Part shown: piece after piece, positions 16,990 through 25,659 of the stretch
Layout: every line of letters starts with the position of its first letter
How positions within the stretch are numbered: the first letter of the stretch is position 1
Assembly: GCA_049680625.1 (NCBI GenBank)
Contig: JBAUID010000182.1
Coordinates: 62,001-126,000 of the forward strand
Reading direction: 5' to 3'
DNA: 64,000 nucleotides
DNA from: JAUIAI01 sp049680625
GTDB taxonomy: Bacteria; Pseudomonadota; Gammaproteobacteria; Burkholderiales; Burkholderiaceae_E
The notes under the pieces: model-generated
What the model was told of the DNA's origin: nothing
Databases searched by the model: none
The model's input: the letters and a program-made list of their open reading frames with translations, nothing else
Translations under genes and position numbers: made by a program

Positions 16990-19900
16990 TGCCCCCAGCC
17001 ACCGCCTCCGGGTGTATGCATAATGACTGCTTCACCGGCTTTGAGTTCGTATTGGTCATTGGGCCCCAACTCAAGGATATTGCCGTCGAGTTGTTCGATC
17101 AGGTTGCGGCCAGGCGCACCGTCTTCACCACCGTCCACCCCAAAAGCCCGGGTCAGGCGATGATTGGTCAGCAATGTCACAGTCAGTGGTTCGAAAAACC
17201 GAACCCGGCGCTCAACCCCGGTACCCCCTTTGTACTTACCGCCACCAAATCCGGGAACCCGCGGCAGAATGGCAAACTTTTCGACCCGAACCGGAAAACG
17301 TGTTTCAAGCACTTCTGGGTCGGTCATCCGGGTGTTAGTCATATGGATTTGCACCGCACTGGCACCATCAAAGCCAGGGCCCGCGCCCGCCCCGCCACAA
17401 ATGGTTTCGTAGTTCTGAATACGCTCGTTACCCCAGACAAAGTTGTTTACTGTCCCCTGGGAGCCGGCAATCACTTTTAACGCACCAAACAAACAATCGG
17501 TAATAGACTGACTAACCTCGGTATTACCCGAGATGACTGCGGCCGGGTATTGGGCATTAATTATGCTGCCCTTCGGAGCAATGATTTTCAGCGGCTTCAT
17601 GCAGCCTTCATTCAACGGAATGCCGGCACCAATTAATGTACGAAAAACATAGAGAACCGCCGCGCAACATACCGGATACGGTGCGTTGTAGTTGTCATTA
17701 CCTTGCTCAGAGGTACCGGTGAAATCTATCGTTGCTTCTCGGAGGTTTTCATCAACCGTAATCGCAACCTTGATGATTGCGCCCGTGTCCATCTGGTAAG
17801 AAAAACTGCCACTACCCAGTTTAGTGAGTACCTGGCGCACCGACTCTTCCGCGTTATCCTGGACGTGAGACATATAGGCCTGAACAACATCAAGACCAAA
17901 ATTTCCGATCATGCGTTTGACTTCACGAACCCCGGTCTCGTTCGCCGCTATCTGGGCTTCAAGATCGGCCATGTTTTGGTCGATATTGCGACACGGGAAC
18001 TTGCCTGACCCCAGCAGGGCCCGGGTTTCTTTGTCTCTGAGTCGCCCGGCATCCACCAATTTGAAATTGTTAATAACAACGCCTTCTTCTTCGATATGTT
18101 TGCTGTCGGGTGGCGCTGAACCCGGCGTGCGTCCGCCAATATCGGCATGGTGGCCGCGCGATCCCACGTAAAACAGTAATTTCTCTCCCGCATCATCAAA
18201 TACCGGGGTAATGACCGTGATGTCAGGCAGATGGGTTCCACCATTGAAAGGTGAATTCAAAACGTACGCGTCGCCCGCTTTCATTGTGGCACCCGACTCG
18301 CGCTGCACCGTGCGTACAGCGTCACTCATCGAGCCAAGGTGAACCGGCACATGGGGGGCATTGGCAACCAGGTTTCCATCGGGATCAAATAATGCACATG
18401 AGAAATCCAGACGTTCTTTAATATTGACCGAATAAGCCGTGTTCTCCAGCGTCAGCCCCATTTGTTCAGCAATCGACATGAACAAGTTGTTGAATACTTC
18501 AAGCATTACCGGGTCGACCGTGGTTCCGATTGCGTGTTCGGTTGGCCTGGCCTCGTAACGCTCCATGATTAAATGGCCAAATTCGTTGACGGTCGCCTGC
18601 CATCCCTGTTCAACAATATTGGTCCCGGATTTTTCCACAATAATGGCGGGGCCTTTCACCGTCTGTCCAACTGGCATGAGATCGCGGTCAAACAAAGGTG
18701 TATCGCATCGCCCACCACCCGAGTGCATTGAAACCACGGCAAGTGGCTCTGCAAGATCCGACGCCATGATGACACCGGCATCCGATACACGCTCAGTTTC
18801 GCCGATAGCCTCTACTGCCAGCATTTCGATTGTCAGCACACGGGAGTCGGCAACAAAACCGTAGCGGGCAGCATGGGCAGCATCAAATCGTTCACGCATC
18901 TGTGCCTCGGAGCCAAAATCGACCTCCAGCGCCTTGTGCGACCCTTCGTAGCGTAAGTGCGCCCGCTTCTGAAGGGTAATCATGCCGGCCTCAACGCCTT
19001 GATCAACAACTTCTGCGATAGCCTGGGCGCTTAATTCATCAAGGACATCACCAGCCGCCTGAACCGAGGCAACGGATTGGTCAAATTGTTTTTCGCGTAA
19101 TGCCCGAACATCAGCCAAACCCATGCCGTAAGCTGACAATACTCCGGCGAACGGATGCAAAAACACTTTCTCCATGCCAAGCGCATCAGCGACCAGGCAG
19201 GCATGCTGCCCTCCGGCACCACCAAAACAGTTCAAGGTATATCGGGTGACGTCATAACCTCTTTGTACCGAAATCTTTTTAATCGCATTTGCCATGTTTT
19301 CTACAGCAATGCGAAGAAAACCCTCGGCTGTCTCTTCCGGGCTTCTTTCATCCTGACCGGTCTCTACGGCGATTTGCGCCGCCAAAGCAAGGAATTTCTC
19401 GCGCACAATTCCGGCATCCAGCGGCTGATCAGCCCCGGGCCCGAAGACACTTGGGAAATGCGCCGGGTTTAACTTGCCCAACATCACGTTGCAGTCAGTG
19501 ACTGTCAGCGGCCCACCACGTCGATAACATGCCGGCCCAGGGTTCGCGCCAGCGCTGTCGGGCCCTACCTGATAACGCCCGCTTTTGTAAAACAAGATCG
19601 AGCCGCCGCCGGCAGCAACCGTATGGATGTTCATCATCGGGGCGCGCATTCGCACACCGGCAACTTCGGTTTCGAACGAACGCTCATACTCGCCAGCATA
19701 ATGACAAACGTCTGTCGATGTACCACCCATGTCGAATCCGATCAATTTCTCCAGGCCTGCCTGGCTCGCGGTTCTTACCATACCCACAACACCACCAGCC
19801 GGCCCGGAAAGAATGGCGTCTTTACCCTGGAACAAACCAGCGTCGGTCAGCCCACCGTTGGATTGCATGAACATCAGTCGCTTACAAGCGCCACTTTGAA

Positions 19901-20585
19901 CATCCAGTGCGGATGCCACGGTATTAATGTAACGACGCAAGATCGGGGTAAGGTATGCGTCAACAACAGTGGTATCGCCGCGCCCAACCAGTTTGATCAG
20001 CGGACTGGTTTGATGACTGGTAGACACTTGCTCAAAACCGATCTCACGGGCAACCGCGGCAACCTGCAATTCATGGTCGGGTTGAAGATAAGCATGCATA
20101 AATACAATAGCGACACTTCGAATGCCGTTGTCATATGCCTGTTGCAATGACATGCGTGCCGAGTCGATATCCAGCGGCGTAACCAGCTCACCCTGGGCGT
20201 CTAGCCGCTCGGGTACTTCCATTACCGACTCGTAGAGCAACTCGGGCAATACAATATGTAATGCGAACAAATCGGGCCGGTTTTGATAACCAATTCGCAA
20301 TTGATCGCCGAAGCCTTCGGTGATCAACAGTAGTGTCCGGTCACCTTTACGCTCGAGCAACGCATTAGTTGCCACCGTGGTTCCCATTTTCACGGCATCT
20401 ATCGTGCCCGCAGGCAGGGGATCAGTCTTTCCGATTCCAAGCAGGTCGCGAATGCCCTGAACTGCTGCGTCTTCGTACTGTTCCGGATTCTCGGACAACA
20501 GTTTTCTGGTCAGCAGTGTGCCATCCGGTTGACGCGCAACAATATCGGTAAAAGTGCCGCCACGATCAACCCAGAATTGCCACAT
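16986..20585 (-). CDS. Fused hydantoinase A/B, 5-oxoprolinase-type ATPase
   Basis: A 1199-residue cytoplasmic enzyme joining HyuA-like and HyuB-like parts, as in ATP-dependent 5-oxoprolinase. The HyuA half (about 1-690) opens with the actin-fold phosphate motif VDRGGTFTDIVA and has GFDMGGTSTDVCHY. The HyuB half (about 700-1199) has HVPVHLGSMSDAV, NSPFNGGTHLPDITVI and VGSRGHHADIGG. It ends in HTPGGGGWG, the usual HyuB tail. Bacteria often keep these as two genes; the fused form is like eukaryotic oxoprolinase. Likely reaction: ATP-driven opening of a cyclic imide or lactam (5-oxoproline, hydantoin) or acetone/acetophenone-carboxylase-like chemistry. The upstream DUF1445 gene favours 5-oxoproline. 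Confidence 0.9.
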   Translation of the reverse strand: MWQFWVDRGGTFTDIVARQPDGTLLTRKLLSENPEQYEDAAVQGIRDLLGIGKTDPLPAGTIDAVKMGTTVATNALLERKGDRTLLLITEGFGDQLRIGYQNRPDLFALHIVLPELLYESVMEVPERLDAQGELVTPLDIDSARMSLQQAYDNGIRSVAIVFMHAYLQPDHELQVAAVAREIGFEQVSTSHQTSPLIKLVGRGDTTVVDAYLTPILRRYINTVASALDVQSGACKRLMFMQSNGGLTDAGLFQGKDAILSGPAGGVVGMVRTASQAGLEKLIGFDMGGTSTDVCHYAGEYERSFETEVAGVRMRAPMMNIHTVAAGGGSILFYKSGRYQVGPDSAGANPGPACYRRGGPLTVTDCNVMLGKLNPAHFPSVFGPGADQPLDAGIVREKFLALAAQIAVETGQDERSPEETAEGFLRIAVENMANAIKKISVQRGYDVTRYTLNCFGGAGGQHACLVADALGMEKVFLHPFAGVLSAYGMGLADVRALREKQFDQSVASVQAAGDVLDELSAQAIAEVVDQGVEAGMITLQKRAHLRYEGSHKALEVDFGSEAQMRERFDAAHAARYGFVADSRVLTIEMLAVEAIGETERVSDAGVIMASDLAEPLAVVSMHSGGGRCDTPLFDRDLMPVGQTVKGPAIIVEKSGTNIVEQGWQATVNEFGHLIMERYEARPTEHAIGTTVDPVMLEVFNNLFMSIAEQMGLTLENTAYSVNIKERLDFSCALFDPDGNLVANAPHVPVHLGSMSDAVRTVQRESGATMKAGDAYVLNSPFNGGTHLPDITVITPVFDDAGEKLLFYVGSRGHHADIGGRTPGSAPPDSKHIEEEGVVINNFKLVDAGRLRDKETRALLGSGKFPCRNIDQNMADLEAQIAANETGVREVKRMIGNFGLDVVQAYMSHVQDNAEESVRQVLTKLGSGSFSYQMDTGAIIKVAITVDENLREATIDFTGTSEQGNDNYNAPYPVCCAAVLYVFRTLIGAGIPLNEGCMKPLKIIAPKGSIINAQYPAAVISGNTEVSQSITDCLFGALKVIAGSQGTVNNFVWGNERIQNYETICGGAGAGPGFDGASAVQIHMTNTRMTDPEVLETRFPVRVEKFAILPRVPGFGGGKYKGGTGVERRVRFFEPLTVTLLTNHRLTRAFGVDGGEDGAPGRNLIEQLDGNILELGPNDQYELKAGEAVIMHTPGGGGWGQ

Positions 20586-20645
20586 CGATATTCCTCAGTT
20601 TGCCGCCAGTTTTTGTAGTTGTGACAGCGAGTTAAAAAATTAAAT

Positions 20646-21470
20646 CTAAGCTGCCTGCAGAACCGGCACTTCGGCATCTTCGGGCACATCGGTTATCAGC
20701 ATCCGCCCTGGTGTATGACTAATACAGAATGGCAGTCGCGCGCGCATGATGGCATTTTGAGGGGTCACTCCGCAGGCCCAGAAAACAGGTACTTCACCGC
20801 TTCGGATCGTTGGCGGATCTCCCCAGTCGGGTTTATTGATAGCGGTGATGCCAATTGCGGCCGGATCTCCGTCGTGAACCGGCGCGCCGTGGGCCAATGG
20901 AAACTGCCGACACATTGTTTTCACGGTTTGCAGATCAGCCTCGCGAATCGGACGCATCGAAACCACCATGCCACCACCAAAATTCCCGGCTGGCGTTGTC
21001 TCGATATTCGTTTTATACATTGGTACAGTTTTATTTTCGTCAATATGACGTACCGCAATGCCTGCCTGCACCAGGGCACGCTCAAACGTAAACGAGCAGC
21101 CAATGGCAAAAGCGACTAAATCGTTTCGCCATAACGCCTTGATATTGTTGACGGTGTCATCCAGGCTTCCATTTCTATAAATACTAAAGCTTGGCACGTC
21201 GGTGCGGACGTCGATGTCTCCCAGGGTCGGCATCCGGGGATCACCAGTCTCGGAAACGCCAACTAACGGACAAGGTTTCGGATTACGTTGACAAAAGCGC
21301 ATGAAATCAAGCGCGTACTCTTGCGGCATGATGGCCAGGTTCGTTTGCAAAAATCCGGAACCAAGACCAGCCGTATGATTGGTGTATTGGTCATCGCGAA
21401 TTATTTGCCGTAGTGCTGAAACGGGTAATTCGCGCAGATCCTGATATTCAAGAACAGGTTTTTCTTGCAT
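20646..21470 (-). CDS. DUF1445 family protein (D-glutamate cyclase / putative hydro-lyase)
   Basis: About 274 residues from the ATG at 21470, preferred over an in-frame ATG at 21482 because only the inner one has a purine stretch (GGAA) at a workable distance. The family features are strong: GLGSGFLQTNLAIMP, DIRTDVPSFSIYRNG, FAIGCSFTFERAL and FWACGVTPQNA. The mammalian relative is D-glutamate cyclase, which makes 5-oxo-D-proline from D-glutamate, while bacterial members are annotated as hydro-lyases and often lie beside 5-oxoprolinase genes (for example the YcsI neighbourhood). Here it lies 60 bases upstream of a 5-oxoprolinase-type fusion on the same strand. Confidence 0.87.
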   Translation of the reverse strand: MQEKPVLEYQDLRELPVSALRQIIRDDQYTNHTAGLGSGFLQTNLAIMPQEYALDFMRFCQRNPKPCPLVGVSETGDPRMPTLGDIDVRTDVPSFSIYRNGSLDDTVNNIKALWRNDLVAFAIGCSFTFERALVQAGIAVRHIDENKTVPMYKTNIETTPAGNFGGGMVVSMRPIREADLQTVKTMCRQFPLAHGAPVHDGDPAAIGITAINKPDWGDPPTIRSGEVPVFWACGVTPQNAIMRARLPFCISHTPGRMLITDVPEDAEVPVLQAA

Positions 21471-21629
21471 AAGGTATTCCATAGTGGATGTACCGAAATA
21501 GACTTATCGAGGCGGATTCATCAAGATGAATTCCTGGGGAGAATATTACCGATCTGGTAGTGTCATCCTGGATTCAACCCGGATAATAGATTTTCTTCGG
21601 CAGAGCGACCAGCCCATCTTTAATCTGCT

Positions 21630-22505
21630 TTATCTGGCGCAACACCGATAGCCAACCCCAATTTTCGCCGCCGCGCCGACCGTCGTCTGCGTCAGCGGAC
21701 TATCGGCCGCCGGGCCAAGATTGCGAGTGACCTCAAATCTGGCGAAGGCTACCCAGTCCCGGCCCACCTGGCTGATGACGCCCATGTACATATCAAAGCT
21801 CCGGAGCCCCCCTCCAGGTGAATATGCCCGACGATTCACCGTCTGCGCGCTCAGCGGCACTCCAAACCAGGCATTCATATGAGTCGAATTGGCCCACGAA
21901 ACCGAGGTTCCCATGGACCACTCTGTTTTGTTACTCATGGGCAAACCGTAATGCATACCGAATGAGCCAAGCACGCCGTTATTTCGGCCCAGGATATCCC
22001 AGGCAACCTGGCCGCTGAGGGTTAAATTTTTTGTTAACGGATAAGCAGTGGACAGCCTGCCAATTAGAGTCCTGTCGACTGATGGCAGGCCGGACAAAAC
22101 GGCAGAGTCAGATTCGCCCCGCCCGTTAGCGATACGCAGCTCTGCGCGAACTTTCATTTGTTCCAGGGAAAACAAGTCTGCACTGGCTCCCGACCCTGTG
22201 GCCGCATCGTCGCTGCCCGACTTGCCAATGCGCAGAACCGAGCTGCCGCCCGATGAGCTGATTCGAAATCGCTTATACCGAACGCCAATGATCGGACGAA
22301 CGCCAACTGTATTGGTTCTGGATCCCGGATAATCCGGCTGAAAACTCTGGACCAGCCCAATTGCATAAGACAACCTGGCGGACCCTGGTGTTTGTGCGCT
22401 GCTCCATGCAGGCAAAACAAACAGACATAGCCCAAGAGTACGCAAGAGTAGCCTGATCACCAGCGCCGGTAGTGGGCGCGTTACATATTTCTTGTGGACG
22501 ATCAA
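21630..22505 (-). CDS. MipA/OmpV family outer-membrane protein
   Basis: A 291-residue exported beta-barrel candidate of the MipA/OmpV type. The N-terminus has a basic start and a hydrophobic stretch ending in AWSSAQ, a good signal peptide. The rest is rich in alternating aromatic/hydrophobic strands, with family-like segments RLSYAIGLVQSFQPDYPGS and TTVGAAAKIGVGYRCC. The start is probably the TTG at 22505, as an in-frame TGA precedes it and no upstream ATG exists. MipA-like proteins are linked to MltA and murein synthesis; that role is not shown here. The 268-base gap 22506-22773 to the protease gene carries its promoter and nothing else I can identify. Confidence 0.75.
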   Translation of the reverse strand: MIVHKKYVTRPLPALVIRLLLRTLGLCLFVLPAWSSAQTPGSARLSYAIGLVQSFQPDYPGSRTNTVGVRPIIGVRYKRFRISSSGGSSVLRIGKSGSDDAATGSGASADLFSLEQMKVRAELRIANGRGESDSAVLSGLPSVDRTLIGRLSTAYPLTKNLTLSGQVAWDILGRNNGVLGSFGMHYGLPMSNKTEWSMGTSVSWANSTHMNAWFGVPLSAQTVNRRAYSPGGGLRSFDMYMGVISQVGRDWVAFARFEVTRNLGPAADSPLTQTTVGAAAKIGVGYRCCAR

Positions 22506-22773
22506 GGCAGGACCTGGTCAAAAATCAGCGGAGTAAAGTCAACGAAGCACAGTCGACAATATTGAATCGACAGCCATCACATCACAGCAGATGCAATGAG
22601 CCCGGACCAATAAGGAATGTCGCCGTTAATGGGTCAAGATACCTGTTATTTGCCCTGAATGAGCCGTTATTCGATATTGCAGTTTGAAACTGTTTGCCAG
22701 ATACCACCAATTTCGTAACGTGAGTATTGTCAGCGGACAGGATTTAGAGTGGTGCCGTGCTTCCACAAAATAT

Positions 22774-23886
22774 TTAGTCTCCCTGGGCAAGCCGGATCTT
22801 TAATTTCATCACCTCGTCGACCCTTCGAACCCGAACCTCAACCAGGTCGCCGGGCAAATACTTTTCGAGAGCGGCATATAAATCGTCAAGGGTCCGAATA
22901 TCAAACTGGCTAATACCAATAACAACATCACCAACTACTATTCGGCCCTGGGATATTCGCCGAAACGCTCGCAGGCCCGCTTTGTCAGCCGGCCCCCCTT
23001 TGATCATGGAAATAATTGGTACACCGGGAGCCAGCCCCAGCGACTCCAGGAATCTGACCGGTGCGCCTTCGATTCCCAGAACCGGCCGGATAAAGCGACC
23101 GTCATTAATAAGGCGCGGCACGATCCGGTTGACTTCGTCTGCCGGAATTGCAAAACCAATACCAACAGACGCTCCCGACGGGCTGAAAATTGCGGTCGTT
23201 ACCCCGATAAGCAGGCCCCCCGAGTCGAGTAAAGGACCGCCGGAGTTCCCAGGATTAATTGCTGCATCAGACTGGATGACGCCACGCAGCGTCCGGTTGT
23301 TGTTGCCGGGTATCTCCCGATCCAGCGCACTGACAATGCCGGTTGTCATTGTCTGGTCCAGGCCAAACGGGTTACCGATCGCATAGACGCGCTGTCCAAC
23401 CTGCAAACCGCGGCTCGTTCCCAGTGGAATTGGCTTGAGTTTTTCGGGCGGCGCATCAATACGCAGCACCACCAGGTCACGATCCGCAAACTCCCCAACC
23501 CGACGGGCCGGCCAGACACTCTGGTCGAACAAGGTGACGGCAACATGGTCTGACTCAGCAACCACATGATAGTTAGTCACAATATGGCCAAGCGGATCCC
23601 AGACAAAGCCGGTACCCGATCCCCGATGTACTTCGGTGAAGCTCGCCGTAAACGGATTCAGGCCCCGGGTTGCGGTATTGATATGAACAACCGACGGTGA
23701 CAACCGTTTGAACAACTCAACATCACGCTTTTCGTCATTGTGCAGGGCACCTCGGGGGCTTATTTCCCTGGGTTTCGCTGGATTGGCCGGGGTCACAGGC
23801 GCGGCGGCTGATACTGCAGAGGTCAGCAGTGCCAAAACAACCCCGATCAGAGAAACTCTAAGCGGTAGGCAGAAAATTAGTGACAT
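22774..23886 (-). CDS. HtrA/DegS-type periplasmic serine protease with one PDZ domain
   Basis: A 370-residue trypsin-like protease. A hydrophobic N-terminus (LRVSLIGVVLALLTSAVSAA) is a signal peptide or anchor. The catalytic triad is H107 (TNYHVVAES), D137 (ADRDLVVLRI) and S215 (NPGNSGGPLL). A single C-terminal PDZ domain (about 250-360) includes the segment VVGDVVIGISQFDIRTLDDL. One PDZ domain and this length suit DegS or HhoB-like proteases that act in envelope stress, cutting anti-sigma factors or misfolded proteins. It is monocistronic, and the 310-base upstream gap is shared with a divergent MFS gene. Confidence 0.9.
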   Translation of the reverse strand: MSLIFCLPLRVSLIGVVLALLTSAVSAAAPVTPANPAKPREISPRGALHNDEKRDVELFKRLSPSVVHINTATRGLNPFTASFTEVHRGSGTGFVWDPLGHIVTNYHVVAESDHVAVTLFDQSVWPARRVGEFADRDLVVLRIDAPPEKLKPIPLGTSRGLQVGQRVYAIGNPFGLDQTMTTGIVSALDREIPGNNNRTLRGVIQSDAAINPGNSGGPLLDSGGLLIGVTTAIFSPSGASVGIGFAIPADEVNRIVPRLINDGRFIRPVLGIEGAPVRFLESLGLAPGVPIISMIKGGPADKAGLRAFRRISQGRIVVGDVVIGISQFDIRTLDDLYAALEKYLPGDLVEVRVRRVDEVMKLKIRLAQGD

Positions 23887-24196
23887 GCAAAGACTCCAGG
23901 GTTGGTACCGGGGTGGCCCGGGGGGATAACCATATTGTTACGCACCCATATTTTCGGGTCCGAAATTTCTGATCCAATGCGGCAAAACAGTAACAAAACT
24001 GTCATTGAGATATTCATACGTTAGCCGTTCGTCGCCTGCCTGACAAAAACAGCCAGATTTTCCCTTACAAAGACTCAAACTTCTGCCAGAATCCGGCCTC
24101 ATTGCATCGGGCCCTCCTCTATGCCCGAACTCGCTGATTGCCAATCCCGTTTTGCTACTTCAATTTCGGTGAGTTTCGTTTAGCTTACCCATTCCA
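23887..24196. other. Intergenic region between divergent protease and MFS genes
   Basis: This 310-base gap should hold two divergent promoters. I see no gene in it. A cluster of TAAC/TCAT-like half sites around 23990-24020 (ACAGTAACAAAACTGTCATTGAG) superficially resembles a PhoB-type repeat but is too degenerate to call. No terminator-like hairpin is evident. Confidence 0.5.
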
Positions 24197-25486
24197 ATGG
24201 TTCCTGCAGTCGCATCGATTTCTTCCCTGCTTCTTGGCATGGGTATCCTGCTTTCCGGTAACGGTTTACTCGGTCTGTTAGTTGGCCTGCGCGGTGCCAG
24301 CGAAGGCTTTAGTGAATTGATGCTCGGGCTGATTATGTCCGGGTTTTATCTTGGCTACATCATTGGGGCCATGGTGTGCCCGGCAGTGATACGGCACGTG
24401 GGACACATCAGGGCGTTTACAGTCTTCGCAGCCGGCTCTGCGGTCGCTGCACTTGCTTATGGCTTGTTGGTCCACCCGGTAGCCTGGTGGGCATTCAGAA
24501 TAATCAGTGGATTACTACTGCTGGGTTTGTACATGGCAATCGAAAGCTGGCTGAGTGAGCGTTCGACAGAACATCGGGGCGAAATTTTCTCAATTTACGT
24601 TGCTATTACTCTGGTAGCACTGGGCTGCGGCCAATACTTATTACTGGTTTACGGCATTAGTGGACTGGCGAGCTTTGCCCTGGTTGCCGGATTGTTCTGC
24701 CTTGGTCTCATACCGGTCGCGTTAACACCGGTTGCTCAGCCAGAACCGATTCGCACCGAGCGGTTGACGATCCGGCGTTTATACGCGGTCACTCCAGTTG
24801 GTGCCGGAGGCGCCCTTTGTTCCGGACTTGTTCTGGGTTCATTCTGGGCCCTGGCCTCAGTTTATGGCCTGAGTCTTGGGCTGAGCACGGCTGATATTGC
24901 CAGCTTCATAGTGGTCGCCATCGCCGGGGGTGCGGTCTTGCAATGGCCGGTCGGCTGGCTTTCAGATCGCTACGACCGCCGCGCCGTTCTTGTGCTTGTA
25001 TGCCTGGCCGGTGCCGTGGCTGTTGTCATGATGCTGGGTGGCCTACGCACCGGTTGGGTAGGTCTGCTCATCGCCGCCTTTGCATTTGGCGGGTTTGCCT
25101 TTTCCGTCTATGGACTGGCGGTTGCCCAGACTCACGACCGGTTTCTGAGCCACGAAGCCCTGGAGGCAACCCGAGCCCTGCTATTACTGCACGGTATTGG
25201 CGCATCAATCGGGCCAATTCTTACCGGGGCACTGATGACCCAGGCAGCCGGTGGCTTTGCAATCAGCCTGCTGATCTCACTATTAGGCATGGCCGTATTT
25301 ACCGGTTGGCGAATTCTGATCGATCCGCCGGTTCCGGCACTTGACAGGACGCCGTACACTCCGCTTGATCAGACCTCACCCCTGGCGTCAGAACTGGACC
25401 CCCGGACGCCAGCGGCAGACAGCAGCCCCGAACTGTCCGAAATTCTGACCCCCGATGTTGCCGACCTGCCCGCCGCCACTTCCTGA
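24197..25486 (+). CDS. MFS transporter, YcaD-like
   Basis: A 429-residue inner-membrane protein with about 12 hydrophobic segments. It most resembles the YcaD subfamily of the major facilitator superfamily: the N-terminal LGMGILLSGNGLLGLLVGLR, the inter-helix motif WLSDRYDRRAVLVLVC after TM8, and SWLSERSTEHRGEIFSIYVA. The substrate is unknown for this group. The hydrophilic C-terminal tail (about 390-429) is proline- and acid-rich. It is monocistronic; a spacer of 173 bases separates it from the envelope/export operon. Confidence 0.87.
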   Translation: MVPAVASISSLLLGMGILLSGNGLLGLLVGLRGASEGFSELMLGLIMSGFYLGYIIGAMVCPAVIRHVGHIRAFTVFAAGSAVAALAYGLLVHPVAWWAFRIISGLLLLGLYMAIESWLSERSTEHRGEIFSIYVAITLVALGCGQYLLLVYGISGLASFALVAGLFCLGLIPVALTPVAQPEPIRTERLTIRRLYAVTPVGAGGALCSGLVLGSFWALASVYGLSLGLSTADIASFIVVAIAGGAVLQWPVGWLSDRYDRRAVLVLVCLAGAVAVVMMLGGLRTGWVGLLIAAFAFGGFAFSVYGLAVAQTHDRFLSHEALEATRALLLLHGIGASIGPILTGALMTQAAGGFAISLLISLLGMAVFTGWRILIDPPVPALDRTPYTPLDQTSPLASELDPRTPAADSSPELSEILTPDVADLPAATS

Positions 25487-25659
25487 GCTTCCCATCGCGT
25501 TGCGTCAAAGAGTCAGTTTGGCGCCGGAAGCCGGTATCGGCCGCCGTTAATACCCCATAGATACCGCTAAACGGTTCAGACCTCAGCCATATACAGCCTG
25601 GGCCGATTATTAATGAGCGGATCCTCATTTCGGGGTTTTGCTATGCGCGGTTGGAAAAA

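Noticed and set aside
23985..24025. PhoB-box-like cluster of TAAC/TCAT half sites upstream of the MFS gene
   Set aside because: Only one half site matches the consensus well; the other two differ at several positions, and no phosphate-linked gene is near.
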